Shown here: positions 33,871 through 46,325 of the stretch, piece by piece
Position numbering within the stretch: position 1 is the stretch's first letter
Layout: every line of letters starts with the position of its first letter
From: Tubiluchus corallicola
Lineage: Eukaryota; Priapulida; Priapulimorpha; Priapulimorphida; Tubiluchidae
Reading direction: 5' to 3'
Assembly: GCA_030141605.1 (NCBI GenBank)
Contig: JAQGDQ010000364.1
Location: 57,501-121,500 of the forward strand
Length of the DNA: 64,000 nucleotides
Position numbers and translations under genes: made by a program
Notes under the pieces: generated by a model
Told to the model about the DNA's origin: nothing
Database searches by the model: none
The model's input: only the letters and a program-made list of their open reading frames with translations

Positions 33871-35600
33871 ATTTGAAGCCATTCTGACGAATTTAAACGA
33901 AGCAATTCTGACGAAGTAGATAGTGACTTGCATTTACTGGTGACAAAAATGGCTTGAAAATACGACTAATGACTGCTAAATTGTACCTTTGTCATAGCCC
34001 CAACACAAGAATGTATAATCACCGGCGAAGATTTGTCTGTTATGAAGAACTTTGAGGAGCAATAAGATCAACACTCGAGTCAGTTTTCCTATAACTATTT
34101 GCAATATATATGAATTTGCTCGTTGTCACAAACTATGTTAACAACGTGGAAGTGCACTATGGACTTGCTGGTTAACTATGCACATGGAAGAGCTGATTTA
34201 TTCATCTTAACGTCACACATCAAAATTCATATGTACGTGTACAAATCATCAGTCATCAATAACTTCAAGTAGTCCTCATAAAAGGCTTTGCATAAAAGAC
34301 ATCTGGTATAATTCAAGTTCAATAACACGACTGTGTATCAGATCCCATTCTCATATTATTAAGAATCTGCTTTTAGATGTTTTAATAATTATGCTGCATG
34401 CCTACAACAACGACTTCGAATTCAACTGCTTCTTTAATATCATCTTCTTAATTGCAGCTCTATACTTTTATGTGTATATTGAGTATTGTTTTTTATATCA
34501 TTCAAAATTGCAGTGCTATACTATTATATGTACATTGGGCATTGTTTTTTTATAATATAATCCAATATTGCAGCATTATGCTATGGTACATACACTGTAA
34601 ATTGTTTTTTTAATGTACATGTACTTTGCACACTGCAAGCCAGAATCCAGAATAATCTCAAGCCGGCTTCATAAGAACGTGTTTTGAGGGATTATCTACA
34701 ATATAGTTTTAAAATGAACCACTATATATACAATCTCCCTCTATGAGGTAGACAGCTGAGGTCCCAGAGTGAGCATAAAAACCCGTGGTAGCCAGTTCCG
34801 CTCAATGGTAGCCAGGCACTCATGAACTTTGCCATCCTTCTTATTGTACCAAGAGTACAAGTAAACTGATGCATATATATATATATATATCTGTGAAAAT
34901 AGTCTTCTTACTTCCGAAGGGTATTTGACAACTGTAAATAAACAACAGACCACACCGATTTCTAATCAATGCTACTTGTTTGCAGAGACATGACATCATT
35001 AACCAGAAAATACAAATTTATGCAATCTAACATCTTTGTTTCAACATTATACGATTCAACATCTTTGTTTGACTATCTGCCAAAAGTTAAATTAGTGCTA
35101 CCCACAGCAAAATACACGGTAAAGCTCAGAAGTCAGATTCAGTTAGATGAGGTTATAATGGGTAAGTAACAACCTAAAATTAGCGCACCCTTTGATTTCA
35201 CCTCATTTGGCTCCCAAGTTACCTGCTATGCATGTATTCCAACAAAATATATGAAAAACATCAACTGATTGAATGACATTTAATTCAAAACATGACATAG
35301 CTTGCAAAGATAAAGATGTTAGTAAAGCAGGTAATGCGATGTTAGTAAAGTAACATATCTACAGAAATTCAACTTTATAATAACAACTCATTGTAGTACC
35401 CTTGTAATTATATTACAGTATACAGTGTTGTAAGAAGCTATAATAGGTATCTTAAAACATAATCTTTAAATGAGTTCTTAACCTTTAATTTTACATATAA
35501 GCATAACTTTGGAATTCTCAATTTGCAAGATTTTGCAATTTTCTCACAAAGTTTAATTTTCGACTATCTATTAAATAACTCGCAGGCATTGTGCCACAAA
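33871..35600. other. Non-coding stretch
   Basis: No exon supported. A weak imperfect repeat of about 60 bases (CTATACTTTTATGTGTATATTGAGTATTGTTTTTTATA) occurs two to three times at 34460-34620. A short (AT)n run lies near 34874-34890. Confidence 0.55.
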
Positions 35601-35606
35601 AATACA

Positions 35607-35760
35607 TTAACAATTTGACGCTTTCATTTTGTCTGAAACCGAATATTTTCTATAAGCAGTGTTCCATTTTACCCTAATGGCATTAACTTCATTGTTTGAT
35701 ATACCCCCAATTTCGCATCCGTATAATAAAATGGGTAGACAACATGTATTGATAAGAGTT
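35607..35760 (-). mobile_element. LINE reverse-transcriptase fragment
   Basis: The minus strand reads AKTLINTCCLPILLYGCEIG and VNAIRVKWNTAYRKYS, matching the region after the catalytic domain of non-LTR reverse transcriptases (Y-P-LLYG-E, then W-RK). Only about 50 residues survive. Confidence 0.7.
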
Positions 35761-35847
35761 TTAGCTACTATGTCATTACGATTAATAAGCCTGTACACGT
35801 ATAATAGTGTAAAGAATAAGACAATATCCATAATTCTAGTGTGAACA

Positions 35848-35887
35848 GCACACACACACGCACGCACACACGCATACACACACACAC

Positions 35888-35938
<51 letters not shown>
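35848..35938. repeat. (CA)n microsatellite
   Basis: About 45 CA units with a few CG interruptions. The Cys/Val repeat ORFs on the minus strand are its shadows. Confidence 0.96.
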
Positions 35939-35940
<2 letters not shown>

Positions 35941-36506
35941 TACAAGCATTCCAACATTCTTTTATCAAGATAGCTCATAGTTACAGTATATGATATCAAA
36001 GTATAGTTGTTTAACTTTTTAACTTTACATATTCCAAATGCCAATGGTATAGATATGACAATATCTTATACAAAATATACACGATATAGAGATAACACCA
36101 GTAATAATTTTAAATAAGTTATAGGTAGGCTAACAATCAATTACAATGAGCAGCGCAAATGATTATCAGCTCAGATCAAAAGGTAAATTTGTAATATCTG
36201 AGTCGAACAAGTAATATGGAATAATGGGAGTACAAGAGATGCAAAGGCATAAATTAATCACATTATTGCCATATTAAACACATATAATTAATTAGCACTT
36301 AATTCCTTCCACACCAGGAAACGCATAAGAATGTGACATTCTACTTCCAGTCCCCCTGCCCAGTGCTTTGACATATATAGAAACATCACACGAGTAAAAA
36401 AAACACGAGTATCGCAATATAACTGGCACTTATGAAGAACGAAAATGTCAAAATCGGTACCAAAAAAAGTACCAAAACTTTACAAATTAAGCACATGTAA
36501 ACGAAG

Positions 36507-36512
36507 TTTATT
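36507..36512 (-). terminator. Poly(A) signal overlapping the PEBP stop codon
   Basis: On the minus strand the stop codon and next bases read TAATAAAC, so AATAAA shares two bases with the TAA stop. This would give a very short 3' UTR if used. Confidence 0.5.
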
Positions 36513-39500
36513 ATATATTTTGTGCTTCAAACATATTGCATGCCACAGGGTCAGGAAGTAAGTTATACGTTCTTGTGAAATTTTGTGTATTAAACTTTCC
36601 TCTAGATGACGTCCTCGGTGGGAAGTTCAAGGTCACTAAATCAGCATCATCAATGTAATCTTGTTGCTCAAATACCAGCATGATATAACGATGCAATCCT
36701 GTTCAAAATTATCAAGCTGTTAATATTTTCATGACAATAGTGCTTGATTAAATTTTAGATCTTGTGATAAAGTAGCATAGATCACTTAATAATAATAATA
36801 ATAATAATTATAATAATAATAATAATAATAATAATAATTTCGTTTAGGACGTAGTCCGGGGATAACACCTTAAGTAACTCAATACTTATTTTGAACCAAG
36901 ATGGTCCTGAGTATTATTACCTGCATGTTACTTTCAATAAAGCCACGTGCTTGGTCGAAGAATCAGCAGGTCCATTTTTAAGTCTTTGAACGACTCGGTT
37001 AAGACAAGGTACCTCCCGGAAGGGGAGTGAGCTACACCACCTAGTACTTTCAGTGATTGTTGGCTCGTATGGAAGGCTTGCTGAACTGTTCATAAAAACT
37101 CAGTAAAAAATCCTAACTGTAAATGCATGTACTAAATATACTAAAAAATCAAATTTTAAGTAAGTATCAGTGAGTAATCAAAATTTCTATCAGTATCCAT
37201 CCTCACAGTAGTTGCAAAACAGTGGTGTTAGCTTAATCAAGTTATTTTAATTTTACATACTATTAAAAAAATAAGTCTTTCTATCTTTTATATCATCCCA
37301 TATATGCTTCATTCATTACATCATTCCATTTTAAGCACTAATGTTTTTTTTAACACGATTCACTTTAAATTTTCAGATTATCTCCATTACTTTTTTTCTG
37401 TCACTGTGTGGGACAATCTAACAAGCCCTGCTTTTTGATTGCCCACAACACATTTACCTTCGTGTACAAGTGAACAGTGTTTGAGGCTTTTCCTGTGCTG
37501 TATTTCTTATTTGTATTATAGCCATTGTAGGCCCTTTCACTAGATATTGTATATGTAACCATTGTAAATGTGTAATGTGAAATAAATGACTTATGCATAT
37601 GTAGATATTGACAGAATGCATGTACGTACTTAATTAGCACGTAAAACAAAAGTAGTAGACGAATATGCCAAAAAAGTGTTATCGCATCCACAACTTTGAA
37701 ACCATCCTTCGTTAATCTACATAATTGGAATGCACTATTATTTTTTACCTGTATTTGGGGGTGGAGTTGGAGGATCATACGTTGCAGCCACGTGACCCGG
37801 GCGATCGGGCGGGACGTAAGGTACATTAAGTGTTAAGCTATGTATCCATACTGTGTCACCAGATTTTGATGCAGGCATTGATCGACTTGGTGCATCCACG
37901 TCTAGCGCAAAAAACAAAATTGACGTAAATTAGCATGCTAAATGCTGTACCATAAAATAGTATAGATGGTTTGACTCTAGTTTTTATCAATAATGTAACA
38001 ACAGTGAACTAAAACACCTAACACAGCTTCAAAACATCTACACTACTCTTTCAACCAGGGTAACGTTGTGTGTTATTGTTGGAGTTTTTTGCTTTCTCTT
38101 CTTTTGCTTGCTTAACGTACCGGCAACTATAATAACGCACGGTATAGAGCATAGACAATGTAATGGCTTATTTGGTTCAAAACTTAAGCTTACCAGGCTT
38201 CATAAGTAACCAAAAAATTCCATATCTGCTAAAGATGTCAAAATATGAGCTAATACGATTCAATAGAATAACTGATACATCTTGAGGATGTACCACTTTT
38301 TTGTTTAATGACACTTTAATGTCAAACCTTAGAAAATATTTAATTTTTGCGTCTGACAGATCTACAGAATATTTTTTATGCCCACATTGTGAAAGTTGTA
38401 ACTGTATATTTTAGGTGCTGCCATCTGTTGACTAATCACTTTACATTTTACTAGTTAAACTCACCCCTAGTACAATTGCTCGGTCCAGTGAATATGCAAA
38501 CTCACTGGATCTCCCCTATTTTTACTATAATGGGATATGTGAAGCCAAGTTTTTGCATAGTTCTCTACCTATATATACTGGCTGGATTTCAGTTCTAGCC
38601 ACTGTCTCTCTGTCACGCTCTCAGTGACGTGCAGTCGATCTACTTATGTTACTCTCTGTCATGCTCTCAGTGCAGTGCAGTGCAGTCGTGCTACACACTG
38701 TCTAACTCACACTCTCAGTGCAGTGCTGCAGTCGTGATCCTCATTTTACTCATGTGTATTTAGTATAATAAACGTGTTTCAGTTTGTGCAGATAGGTAAT
38801 ATAGTGTTTATTCGTTTTCTACAAAGTGTTCAACTTCAACCTCATACATGACTTTCACACACATAATTTGTTATTAGCTTTTTATGCGAGGACCTCAGGT
38901 CAGCTTTATGAGTTGTAAATAAACAAATATTTCGGAAGGTGAAATTTGCACCAAAATTTGCCTCAAAATTGCTCAAATGTTTGACACTGACTGCCATACG
39001 TGATTCAAAGCACATCATCTGTCGACCTGAGGTGCCAGTCTGGACACACGTCTGTCCATTGGAAACAGGAAAAACATTCCATTGTATGTAGTATCCATTA
39101 TTAAAATACTAATATTCTAATATTTTACGTTACTAGTTACTAATTGTATAATTACCTATCATCATAAGTGTATATCTCAAGTCGCAGGAGGCAGGCCAGC
39201 TGATGTTTGGACGATTAGTGGCCTGTAAAATTTAAATTCAACTAAGAAAGAATTAAAACCTAAATCAAACCTTTTGGGCATTTAACACAAACCTAGAAAA
39301 ACTAAAAACTGCCCATGAATCCTAACATAGTCGTACACAAAACTTTTAAGGCTCTAGCACAAAAGTGTGCTAACAAAGATAAAGAAATAACTATACAAAG
39401 TTCAGTGCACTGTAACATCATGCCAAATTGCAAATGAGGACTGACGATCATCTACGCAGATGAAAAGATGTTCTATGCACACTAACTTGCAATAACTCTG

Positions 39501-40525
39501 TTACAAAATGGCATGTTACAGCACATTACAAACGTTGTTACATAAACACAAGATCCCTAATACTTTTTATTTACACAAGACGGAAATGCGGGGCCTATTA
39601 GCAGAGATGTTTGTGGCAAGACCGACTCATTAAGAAGGACGTTTTGAAATATGAGCCATTGATTTCTGTATCATATTGTGTCCCTAGGTTGACTCACGTA
39701 CGAATAATGTAAATAAATCTACATTAATAGTAGCAATGATTATGAACAGGTAGATCTTAGCTTTGGCATCGAAGAGGGTGTGCAGGATGTGTGGACAGCA
39801 TTGGCCTTGGGTGTAAGAACAGCTCCCCAGGCAGTACACAATATTGTAATCACATTGGTACAATATATGATATTTTGGTTCAATATTAGTGCAACATTTG
39901 GAGCAAGATTTCGTCCGCTAATGGAAACACATGGTTCACACATATTGACAGCAAACTATTAGTGCAACGTTGTGGCAAGTTCACATTTCCATATGGTAAG
40001 CATATTTGCAAAAATAATGTGACAACACTGGTACAATATTGTCGTGCTGCCTGGCTCTGTCCAATGGGTCTGGCCAATGGTGGCATTGGCCAGAGCCAGT
40101 GCAGTATAACTGGTGCTTTATTAAAAATTACGGTACTATATTTCCTTAAGATATAATTGCGGTTCGATTACGCACATGTGTTTGCTATAATAGAGGGTAC
40201 GTTACACGTTTAAGGGACCGACATTATGCTACTTATCTGTGTGTCACCTATCTTACGTTCTTTAGTACTAATCCAATTCCAGGACAGACATCCGTTGCAT
40301 AAAAACCAAAAAGAAATGAGTAGTATTTTAGTTTATCTGTACATCTGCATTTTACATGGTATTTTGGCTCCAGGTCAGTTTTTATGGAGGCTGTCTAAGC
40401 AGACAGGTGGTAAAATATGGTGCCCTAAAACGATTTTCAGAGAACGATCAATTTTTACAAACCTGTGCAGGTTGCAACTGATCCAGCTTGCTAGTAATAT
40501 TTACATTGATTGCTCCATATCGACA
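36511..40525 (-). CDS. Phosphatidylethanolamine-binding protein (PEBP/RKIP) family gene, C-terminal four exons
   Basis: Minus-strand exons 40525-40463, 39222-39156, 37901-37749 and 36698-36511 join with GT-AG sites in phases 0, 0, 1, 1 to 156 residues plus TAA. The product shows the family hallmarks in order: LQPAQATNRPNISW (strand before the ligand site), YTLMMIDVDAPSR (family D-P-D-A-P-x-R with P replaced by V), WIHSLTLNVP (in place of the usual W-H-W-V-N-I), YDPPTPPPNTGLHRY (G-x-HRY) and IMLVFEQ, then RGKFNTQNF and PVACNMFEAQ at the C-terminus. PEBPs bind anionic phospholipid headgroups; members such as RKIP inhibit Raf, others are secreted. The core aligns without gaps to about residues 35-187 of a typical 187-residue member, so only about 30 N-terminal residues are missing. 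Extra cysteines (CRYG, ASCD, VACN) hint at a PEBP4-like secreted type. Introns hold MITEs and a retroposon tail. Confidence 0.9.
36789..37085 (-). mobile_element. Retroposon 3' end with (ATT)n tail (last PEBP intron)
   Basis: An (AAT)n run at 36789-36838 is followed by TTCGTTTAGGACGTAGTCCGGGG and a GC-richer body to about 37085. Read on the minus strand this is a body ending in an ATT tail, as for the elements at 20236 and 43620. Confidence 0.55.
38470..38800 (+). mobile_element. Possible solo LTR
   Basis: Within about 330 bases there is a TATA-like TATATATACTGG (38571), a CAGTGCAGTGCAGTCGTG-rich repeat block after it and an AATAAACG poly(A) signal (38767), the order R-U5-type LTRs show. It starts beside ACTCACCCCTAGTAC, a hAT terminus. 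TG...CA ends and a target duplication were not found, so this is tentative. Confidence 0.3.
39827..40054. mobile_element. MITE family M (CCAGGCAGYACACAATATTGT), first PEBP introns
   Basis: Termini CCAGGCAGTACACAATATTGT and ACAATATTGTCGTGCTGCCTGG form a near-perfect TIR. The interior is rich in TTGGTACAATAT words. A second, degraded copy is at 40605-40945. Confidence 0.85.
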
Positions 40526-40604
40526 CTGAAAAAAAATAAAAAACAGAAATGTGAAGTAACAAGTTTTGATGTGTAACTGTTTTCAGCATAAAGAAACACT
40601 TTTG

Positions 40605-40945
40605 TGTTGGGAATTATTATATGCAAGAGTAGTTACTAGATGTCGTGACAATGTAGCACGATGACAATATTGTACCAATGTTGTTACAGTATTATTATAA
40701 ATATAGATACCATATATATGGGAAATGTGGGCTTGCCACGACATTCTACCAATATTTTTATCAATATATGTAAACCATGTGTTTCCAATATTGGACAAGA
40801 ATATTGGTTCAATATTGTACCAATAATGGGCCAAAAAATCCTATGGCCAATATGGCGGCTATAGTTTCCGAACATATTTGTTGTCAGGATCCTGACAAGA
40901 TCGTGACCACATGATGACAATATTGTCTGTGCTGCCTGGCACGTA
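40605..40945. mobile_element. MITE family M, second copy
   Basis: The right end ACAATATTGTCTGTGCTGCCTGG (to about 40940) and left end AATGTAGCACGATGACAATATTGT match the copy at 39827-40054. It is longer by a nested inverted ATATTGG-rich interior. Confidence 0.7.
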
Positions 40946-41570
40946 TTGTGCATTTTACAAATTTGCAAGTCTTCATGATAAAATTATATGCAAGAAATTA
41001 AATAACAAGCCTAATTGCCTCACATAAGTCTTGGCAGGTTTTACTTGTCACTGCATTTAGCAGAACAAATCTCTCAGTTAGTGCATCTAAAAGTAACTGC
41101 TTCTGTCCCCCACTGAGGCAAATCTGCAATATCAAATAGCCATGAATGCAAAAGTGATGAACACTTAACAAACCAAAAAACAAATAGATGGATGAATACG
41201 CGGAATAGGAATAAATGACAGAATGAATGAAAGAATGAACGAGTAAATGAATTAACAAACAAACGAATGAATGAACAAAATAAGAAATAAACATAACTTT
41301 CTCAGATAATGTAATGGCATAATTTTATCCAATTTGCCTTGGTGTAAAATTTATCAAATCAACCTTGTATTTATTTACCCAAAAATTTTTGCCAACTGGG
41401 TAAAATCTCCTTGAAAATTCGTGGTTTTAGTTAATTTGTCCCAAGACGAAAATTTTATCCCACCATTTTAATTATGATCAATAACACAGAATATCTGTTT
41501 CTAATGAACTAGAAGTAGAAGTTACAGCTATAAGGGCCAGCAGGCCAACACATTATCCTTCTAGTCGAGT

Positions 41571-41818
41571 ATTCTAATACTGTAACGGTGCCTATAATAC
41601 AATCAGACATGCAGCCCATTAAGCTAGTTGTCATTACTTATTAGTACAATTTTTTACAAAAATTCACTTACCAACTGTAAAAGTAAAAATAATAGGGTAT
41701 TGTAATACTGTAACAGTGCCTATAATACAATCAGACATACAGCCCATTAAGCTAGTTGTCATTACTTATTAGTATAATTTTTTATAAAAATTCACTTACC
41801 AACTGTAAAGTAAAAATT
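41571..41818 (-). repeat. 128-bp tandem duplication spanning a 5' splice site
   Basis: Copies at 41571-41698 and 41699-41818 (TAATACTGTAACRGTGCCTATAATACAATC through ACTTACCAACTGTAAA). Each carries, on the minus strand, the donor CAGTTG/GTAAGT. The copy at higher coordinates is continuous with the tentative PEBP exon 41800-41886. Confidence 0.9.
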
Positions 41819-41886
41819 AATACATGTATCTTGATCACAAAAGTGAACATCTCTGTCAGAGTCTTGTAAAGATTCGGCAAATATTT
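41800..41886 (-). CDS. Tentative N-terminal exon of the PEBP gene
   Basis: On the minus strand an acceptor (GATTATATTGCAG) is followed by 87 bases and a consensus donor (GTTG/GTAAGT). Two frames are open: one (phase 1) gives AESLQDSDRDVHFCDQDTC and INFYFTV, which looks like a hydrophilic secreted-type sequence; the other (phase 0, matching the next exon) gives a hydrophobic KYLPNLYKTL... frame. Only phase 0 joins directly to 40525, so either that frame is used or another small exon intervenes. The first exon with a start codon was not found. Confidence 0.4.
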
Positions 41887-43339
41887 CTGCAATATAATCA
41901 GCACAAAGCACTTAAGCGAGAAACTAAGAGTGCCTAGATAAATAAATGCTAATAAATTGAAGAAATAAGCGCCACTTGGGAGGACTGATATTCAGCCTGA
42001 CTCTGTATCTTCTCTTGAACAACGCTGTGATAATATAGATCTTATTAACTGTTAAAAGTGTTATAAAATCATTAGTGGTAGTTCTATTTTCCACGTAGAC
42101 ACAATTCTAAATTATTTGTAGAATACTCTTGCACTAATGTCAGAGCTCATTTCTTCTCTTCTAGTGTTGTGGGCCTTTAGAATTCACTTAATAGTGAAAT
42201 AGCTGACACAGCAAATCTGCCACAATTCGCAAATTGTTGAGGAGAGACCGTCAACTAATGACCGTGTTATGGTTAGATCTCTTAGACTTCGCAAACAAGT
42301 ATTAATAGTAAAATATTTAAAAAATGTAACCTGTACGCCTACTAAGGCTGTATACTTAAGTCAGTTTACGTCAATTTAAAAATGTAAAGCTTAACTATGA
42401 CAAATTTCGAAACTATGACAACAGCATAATAATAATAACAGAATGCCTGTAGTTATACTGTAATGCTGTAAGCTTCCTAAAACTCATCTAATTATAGGCC
42501 CTAATCTACAAGTGTAACAATCATTTAATATTACAGGAAGAAATGTTGCTAAAAAATTTTAATTGAGGCAATGGAAATAAAAGAATCGCACATTACTATA
42601 TAATTATTGCTTTATTGTGAAGAAAGAACACGACCCATGGAATCGTATTGTTATCCTCATACCCTGTTAACGGTGCACACTGTACAGTTGAATGTTTCCG
42701 CGTAATCAGTAATCACCTCAATTGTCTGCATCGAACATGCATGACAATGATCGTTTCATTTTCACGTTTCCCGCCTGTGTTGCGCCACATTGCGCACTGC
42801 GCAGCACACAGGTTTTTGGATTACAATTTCGATGCATTTTTCACGCTCTCTACATATATCATATGTTCATCATTGTGACAATGAGCTGAGAGAATACGAC
42901 ATTGTAGCTTTCATAGATCAGCACAATATAAAAAATTTTAGTATAATAATACTAACCTATATACATATTTACTTGATATGTAGATTGTTATTATCATCAT
43001 CATTATCATTATTGTTGTTGTTGTTGATGTTGTTATTGTTATGCAAAATGCTTACAGGGAAAACGTGATTGAACACAGTGCTCTTTTACAACAAGCAGCA
43101 AACAATGATGATTATTATAGGTTAGATAATGATATTTGAAGCAAACGTAGTATAGATATATATATAATGTGTGTTTTTGTGACAAAACAAAGTTGACGGT
43201 TAGATAAGGTACTTGCCAAAACTGGAACAAATTTTTGACATATTTCCTGGAACAGCAATTCAAAATGAGTGCAAGAACACGTGTCATTGTTTCTATAATT
43301 ACTGCCACCTATTGCTAGAACAAAAGACTAACACTTTAT
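41887..43339. other. PEBP upstream region, no exon identified
   Basis: A GC-richer patch at 42640-42810 (ACCCTGTTAACGGTGCACACTG to GCGCACTGCGCAGCACAC) might be the promoter or first exon of the minus-strand PEBP gene, but no open signal-peptide frame was found on that strand. Confidence 0.35.
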
Positions 43340-43520
43340 TATGATAATAAAATGGCAGGTAACAGCGAAGAACTAGTGGCGCGACTGCAAAATTATGTTT
43401 GTGTGGTAATAATTCTTTAACGTAAGTCATTTTTGAAAAAATAGTATGTTTTCCTTCAATATTTTAAAAAGTAAATTGCTCTGACATACAGTTTAAGATT
43501 GGGTCCAGTTTTCCTTTAAT
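43340..43520 (+). mobile_element. Repeat family H, copy 1
   Basis: ATGGCAGGTAACAGCGAAGAACTAGTGGCGCGAC through AGTTTAAGATTGGGTCCAGTTTTCCTTTAA. The same 180-base block occurs at 45645-45830 and 61150-61330. The TTTTCCTTTAA end resembles the TTAA MITE termini, so this may be a terminal part of such an element. Confidence 0.75.
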
Positions 43521-43619
43521 GTTTCTTTACAAACCTTATTTATTTAACCTATTATGTTATTTGTTGTCTAATGTTTCTTCATAATATTGTTATTGTACCT
43601 GAGTACTAATAAATTATAA

Positions 43620-44110
<491 letters not shown>

Positions 44111-44609
44111 TCTCCTCTGTGCAGTTTCCAGATCTTCGACAGAAAAGTAACGTTAATGTTAATATAGTGCCTAAGAACAGTGCACACCAAAAAGGAATTT
44201 AATGCTATCTTGAATATTAATAAATCAATTATGAATATTAGTAAATAAATTTTGAATACTCGTAACTCATAAGTGATTCATTAATATTAAAAATGAATTA
44301 TGAATATTCAAAATGGATTTATAGTTAAAAAATGTTATAATTATTATAACTATAATAAGCGTTGAATTACACTTCGGCATTCCATAAAAACTCTTCAGCT
44401 AAATTACCTAACATATATCAACCTAGACGTAGAGAAAAGAAATCAAAGTTCAATGTATAAAAACATTTCACGAGACAAATTTGACTTAAATAGCCAGTCT
44501 TTTGCATGACGACATAGGATTCCTTTCTCTAGTTACAAAATCGCTTCAAACATTATTGAATTTTGACAATTTCAAATTAGGGAAACATCTGGTTAGGTAA
44601 TTAAAGACC

Positions 44610-45165
44610 TAAAATTTTGATAATGAAAGGAAAGGTCAACTCTTGTGGGAAGTTAGGCTTATTTCAATGTACGCGAAAAATGTTACAAGGATTTAGTAAT
44701 AAAACTGCAATAAACGCCTCGTGTAACCAGTAAAGTCACCTTAAAGTCGCGATCACTTCCTGCTTGGACGCTCCCATTTTCAACGCCCAATCTTCTTCCA
44801 ATGACGTCATTCGTCTTGAAGAAAACTCGCGCAATGTCAATCTTCATCAAAAATATAAATTTTACAAAAAAAAACAAATAGCTAATTTGTAATATTTTTG
44901 CATGAACATTAGGTAAACTGCAGGAATTTGAATTAGTTGAAGCAGCGCACATACGAAAGCACGTGAAATCTTGCAGTTACGCCATAGTTTTCAAGTGAAT
45001 GGTGGCGATCACCACGCCTGAAAATTTCTATTCAGAGGTAGTATATTTTACATTTATGCTAAATAATCAGTTCTTTGCTAATTTCTTTGTTATATTTTTC
45101 TAAATTTAAGTGATAACAATAAAATAAACTTGTTCAACGAGTGACTTGTTCTTTCCTTTTTAGGT
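44610..45165 (-). mobile_element. MITE family C, second copy
   Basis: Reverse-complement homologue of 15160-15752, with GAAAGGAAAGGTCAACTCTTGTGGGAAGT at one edge and TTAAGTGATAACAATAAAATAAACTTG at the other. Confidence 0.75.
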
Positions 45166-45644
45166 TTGTGTGTTTTAATTAATCTTCTATAAATTAGCAT
45201 AATTATTAATATGACGTCTTAGCAGTTTGCCTAATTATAAAATCGCTTCGTACATTGTATTGCATTTCCACAATTTCAAATTAAGTAGACATCTAATTAA
45301 GTAATTAAAGAACTAAGATTAATACTAGAAAAGCGTTTATGATAATTAAATAATAGATTAAAATCTTATTTAACGACGGGCGAGCCCAACCATTAATGAC
45401 ATCACAAACGAACATAATTTTCAATAGCAAAAATATTCCACGAGCGTGTTGCACGTATTTGCAAAAGCAAAAGTTGAAGTTTGGTGCTACTGTAAGATAT
45501 TCAGTTTCTTGTACTAAAACTAGGTAAGTTTTAAGATGAAAAGTCAAATTTCAATTTACCGCTGTGCTCACACATGAGCTGTCAAACGTGTGTACCTCGT
45601 CACAAACTAAGACATCTGAACTGAGAGGTACAGCAGCTGTTTTC
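45166..45644. other. Non-coding stretch
   Basis: No feature recognised beyond AT-rich sequence. Confidence 0.5.
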
Positions 45645-45830
45645 TAGCGAATGGCGAAATGCGTGTAACACCGAAGAACTAGTTGCCCGATCGTGAAGTT
45701 GTATTTGTGTGGTAATAATTCTCTCACGTAAGTCATTTTTGAAAAAATAGTATGTTTCGTGTCAATATTTTAAAGAGTAGATTGTTTTGACGTACAGTTT
45801 AAGATTGGGCCCGGTTTTGTTTTAATTCTC
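45645..45830 (+). mobile_element. Repeat family H, copy 2
   Basis: GGCGAAATGCGTGTAACACCGAAGAACTAGTTGCCCG through AGTTTAAGATTGGGCCCGGTTTTGTTTTAA matches 43340-43520. Confidence 0.75.
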
Positions 45831-46325
45831 AATAGCATAGATAGCGACAATGAACAAAAAAATTATCATTAAAAAAACAAGGAAAAGGGAAGAAAGGATA
45901 CGTTTCGAACTACCTCGGTGGTTCTTCTTCATGTTAATATCTTCACGTTAACAAAACACAAAGACAAAAAGTAGAAGCAAAACGCAAACAATTACTAGAA
46001 CTACTCAACTAATTTTCTGGGAGTTTAAGGCTGAAACACAGACGCAGAGGCAGATGGGGGTGAAATACAGAAGTATAAAATCAATTTTTATAGTCACAGT
46101 GTTTAGTACAAGAGGTTTGCAGATCGCTGATGTTCCAAACGACATTTTTCCTTTTCGCCAAAAGTTATTGCAGGACTTTGTTAGAAGCTAATACGTGCAC
46201 TCATCGTTCACTTCACTGTGTCCCAATTCATTGCCCCAATACAGAAGCATAGGGTGATGGGAAAACCTGTACTGCGTGTTATCCTCGTGTGTTGATCTTC
46301 GTCAATAGTATAGGGAGAAGAACAG

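Noticed and set aside
39740-39943. Minus-strand ORF with GAVLTPKANAV resembling a PEBP strand
   Set aside because: Part of it is the terminus of a MITE (39827-40054) and no acceptor fits; the real exon at 40463-40525 explains this region of the protein.
41074-41262. Minus-strand frame DLPQWGTEAVTF as a PEBP N-terminal exon
   Set aside because: An acceptor is present, but the frame stops soon after with no usable donor in phase with the next exon.
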